This document shows, in pieces, positions 62,404 to 64,000 of a stretch of 64,000 nt of DNA. Position 1 is the first letter of the stretch. Each line of letters opens with the position of its first letter. This DNA is from Vibrio diazotrophicus. GTDB lineage: Bacteria > Pseudomonadota > Gammaproteobacteria > Enterobacterales > Vibrionaceae. Below the pieces are notes generated by a model. That model was given only the letters and a program-made list of their open reading frames with translations. It had not been told where the DNA came from and ran no database searches. The translations under genes were made by a program, and so were the position numbers. The DNA lies in contig NZ_CP151842.1 in the NCBI RefSeq assembly GCF_038452265.1, positions 2,790,001 through 2,854,000 on the forward strand, written 5' to 3'.

Positions 62404-64000
62404 TTGGATCGTGTTAGAAACTTGTTTTTAGTGGTAAAGCGTAATGAAGCGCTCACATTGAGTATCATTCTAGCGCTAGCGATACTCATAATTCGCTATC
62501 CAAATGTTGCTGAATGGAACTTAGGTGACAATGACAACTTTATGCGCCTTCACCAGATTAAAACATTTATCGATATGCCTTCTTGGTATCTACATCCACT
62601 AAAAGACTTTAACCCTCAAGATGGACAAATCATTCATTGGTCTAGGATTCCAGATCTTCCAATTCTTGCTGTTTATTACGTCACTTACCTTTTCCTAGAC
62701 GAAACAACGGCTATCCAAATAGCTATCACCATCGTCCCCCTCATATATCTGATTTTACTTTCTCTAGTGCTGTGTAAGATCAGCGAATCCACCTTCGAAT
62801 TAAATCAACCCGAGCTTGCAACGACATATACTTTTTTCTCAGTTGCATCACTCAAATTTCTCCCCGGACACATAGATCACCATAACTTACAAATATTGTT
62901 ATTCTCTGTATTTATACTGTTAACCTTCTCCTCATTCTATCACAGAAAAATAAATCTTTTCGGTAGCGCTTTAAGCATTACTTTATCTTTGCTAATCGGT
63001 TTAGAAACTCTGCCGTTTTATATCCTAACCTTAGGCTTACTCACTTTATATTCTTTATATAATGACTTAAGAAAGTTAACTTATATAAAGAATTTATCGT
63101 TCCTTGTCTTTATATATGGAATAATTGGAATCCTTATACTTGAACCAATAGAAAACATATTTATACAAATCTATGATAAATTAACCATTGAACATTTATT
63201 TTATTTTTTAGGCGCAGGCATAGCTTTACAACTATCATTATATAAACCAAAGCTAAGTATGCTTTCACTATTATCATTATTAAGTATTGGAATTATTTAC
63301 TCAATATTTCCAGAAGCAATAAGACCTCCATTCCATGATTATCCAAAAACTTTAACTAAATATTGGCTAAATCATGTTACAGAAGCGCAACCACTGTTAA
63401 CTAAAATAACAAGCAATGAAAACATTGCAACAAAATGGCTTTATATTGGGACAATTTTTCCAGCTATACTGTCCATTTTTTTGTTAAATGAAAAAAAACA
63501 CAAGATCTATTACCTTGTTTTTTGTATAAGTTTAATCCCAGCATTTTTTTGGCAAACAAGAACTATACTTTTCTCATCAGCCTTATCAATACCTTTACAA
63601 GTATTCGTTGGATTAAAAATCTTCAATAACATCCAAACTCCTGTTGTAAGAATAATTATCCCTTTGCTTATAGCACCTGTTATATTAGCAGGATTACTAA
63701 ATTATATTTCAAGTATATCTGATAAAGATAATACGTTTAAAAAAGATAGAACCAATATAATAGAAGTTATTAACAACCTAAAAATAGAAAACAAAAAAAT
63801 ATTTGCAGCAATGGATGATGGTGCTGATATTTTAGCACTAACTAGCAATAGTATAATTAGCGCGCCATATCATAGAAATATTAGAGGTAACTTATTATTC
63901 ATTGAAACCTTATTATCAGACGACGAGGACAACACTCTAAAAAACCTAATTGAAAATAAAGTAGATATATTTATATTTAATAAAAATGAAAATCAAAACA
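62404..64000 (+). CDS. GT-C/STT3-like multi-pass membrane protein (truncated by the window edge)
   Basis: No stop occurs before the window ends, so only 532 codons are seen. The likely start is TTG 62404 (MDRVRNLFLVVKRNEALTLS) with TTTAGG upstream; GTG 62431 is the alternative. A first membrane span is followed by the acidic luminal motif WNLGDNDNFMRLHQIKTF, then QIIHWSRIPDLPILAV and about ten more spans. That D-x-D loop after the first span is typical of GT-C lipid-sugar glycosyltransferases related to oligosaccharyltransferase STT3. Composition changes from ordinary near the start to very AT-rich beyond about 63,050. Donor and acceptor are unknown. Confidence 0.72.
   Translation, partial: MDRVRNLFLVVKRNEALTLSIILALAILIIRYPNVAEWNLGDNDNFMRLHQIKTFIDMPSWYLHPLKDFNPQDGQIIHWSRIPDLPILAVYYVTYLFLDETTAIQIAITIVPLIYLILLSLVLCKISESTFELNQPELATTYTFFSVASLKFLPGHIDHHNLQILLFSVFILLTFSSFYHRKINLFGSALSITLSLLIGLETLPFYILTLGLLTLYSLYNDLRKLTYIKNLSFLVFIYGIIGILILEPIENIFIQIYDKLTIEHLFYFLGAGIALQLSLYKPKLSMLSLLSLLSIGIIYSIFPEAIRPPFHDYPKTLTKYWLNHVTEAQPLLTKITSNENIATKWLYIGTIFPAILSIFLLNEKKHKIYYLVFCISLIPAFFWQTRTILFSSALSIPLQVFVGLKIFNNIQTPVVRIIIPLLIAPVILAGLLNYISSISDKDNTFKKDRTNIIEVINNLKIENKKIFAAMDDGADILALTSNSIISAPYHRNIRGNLLFIETLLSDDEDNTLKNLIENKVDIFIFNKNENQN

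Noticed and set aside
1..64000. CRISPR array, complete insertion sequence, integron or prophage
   Set aside because: No regularly spaced repeats, transposase, integrase or phage structural gene was seen anywhere in the window.

Overview
The window is a piece of the large chromosome of a Vibrio (Gammaproteobacteria). The gene order csrA-lysC-alaS-recX-recA-pncC, mutS/rpoS-nlpD-pcm-surE-truD-ispF-ispD-ftsB, tsaD/rpsU-yqeY-dnaG-rpoD-tRNA and argP/argO-mscS-fba-pgk-epd is the standard vibrio and enteric backbone, and the proteins read as vibrio-type throughout. No plasmid or phage module, complete insertion sequence or CRISPR array is visible.

Layout. (1) About 0.1-6.8 kb, minus strand: csrA, aspartokinase, alaS, recX, recA (its promoter has a LexA box between -35 and -10) and pncC. 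(2) 6.9-12 kb: a sulfate/thiosulfate module, cysP-cysT-cysW-cysA on minus, with cysM divergent. (3) 12.2-20.8 kb: mutS facing the rpoS-nlpD-pcm-surE-truD-ispF-ispD-ftsB series. (4) 20.9-24.5 kb: uppP, folK-folB, plsY, tsaD. (5) 24.7-29.2 kb: the macromolecular-synthesis operon rpsU-yqeY-dnaG-rpoD. (6) 29.2-30.1 kb: a tRNA-Ile2 (CAT) gene and a short stretch of scraps. In V. cholerae this interval between rpoD and olsF holds the VSP-II island, so here the hotspot is almost empty. (7) 30.1-31.9 kb: a bifunctional ornithine-lipid synthase (olsF).

(8) 32.0-47.6 kb is the accessory part: two iron systems side by side between olsF and glmS. The first is a heme system, hutA-hutZ-hutX facing tonB-exbB-exbD-hutB-hutC-hutD, with a 31-bp palindrome and Fur-like sites in the divergent promoter. 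Its order resembles the V. anguillarum huv cluster. The second is a hydroxamate-siderophore system, fhuC-fhuD-fhuB, a GntR-type regulator and an IutA-like receptor, with three Fur boxes. No siderophore biosynthesis gene is present in the window. TonB-ExbB-ExbD could energise both receptors, after which the two ABC systems carry the cargo across the inner membrane and HutZ/HutX handle the heme.

(9) 47.9-55.6 kb: glmS, a DeoR/AgaR-type repressor with AgaR-like operators, pykF with a CRP-like box, a probable 43-residue membrane peptide, a diguanylate cyclase and a SIMPL-domain protein. (10) 55.7-62.2 kb: argP/argO, mscS, fba, pgk, epd. (11) 62.4 kb to the right edge: the first part of a multi-pass GT-C/STT3-like membrane protein, which becomes very AT-rich and runs off the window.

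Most genes are well-known core genes. The best leads are the nearly empty tRNA hotspot, the heme/hydroxamate island (including a heme receptor without histidine between its FRAP and NPDL boxes), the tandem winged-helix regulator, the lysC leader mini-ORF and the truncated AT-rich gene at the right edge. I did not find a convincing wholly new system.
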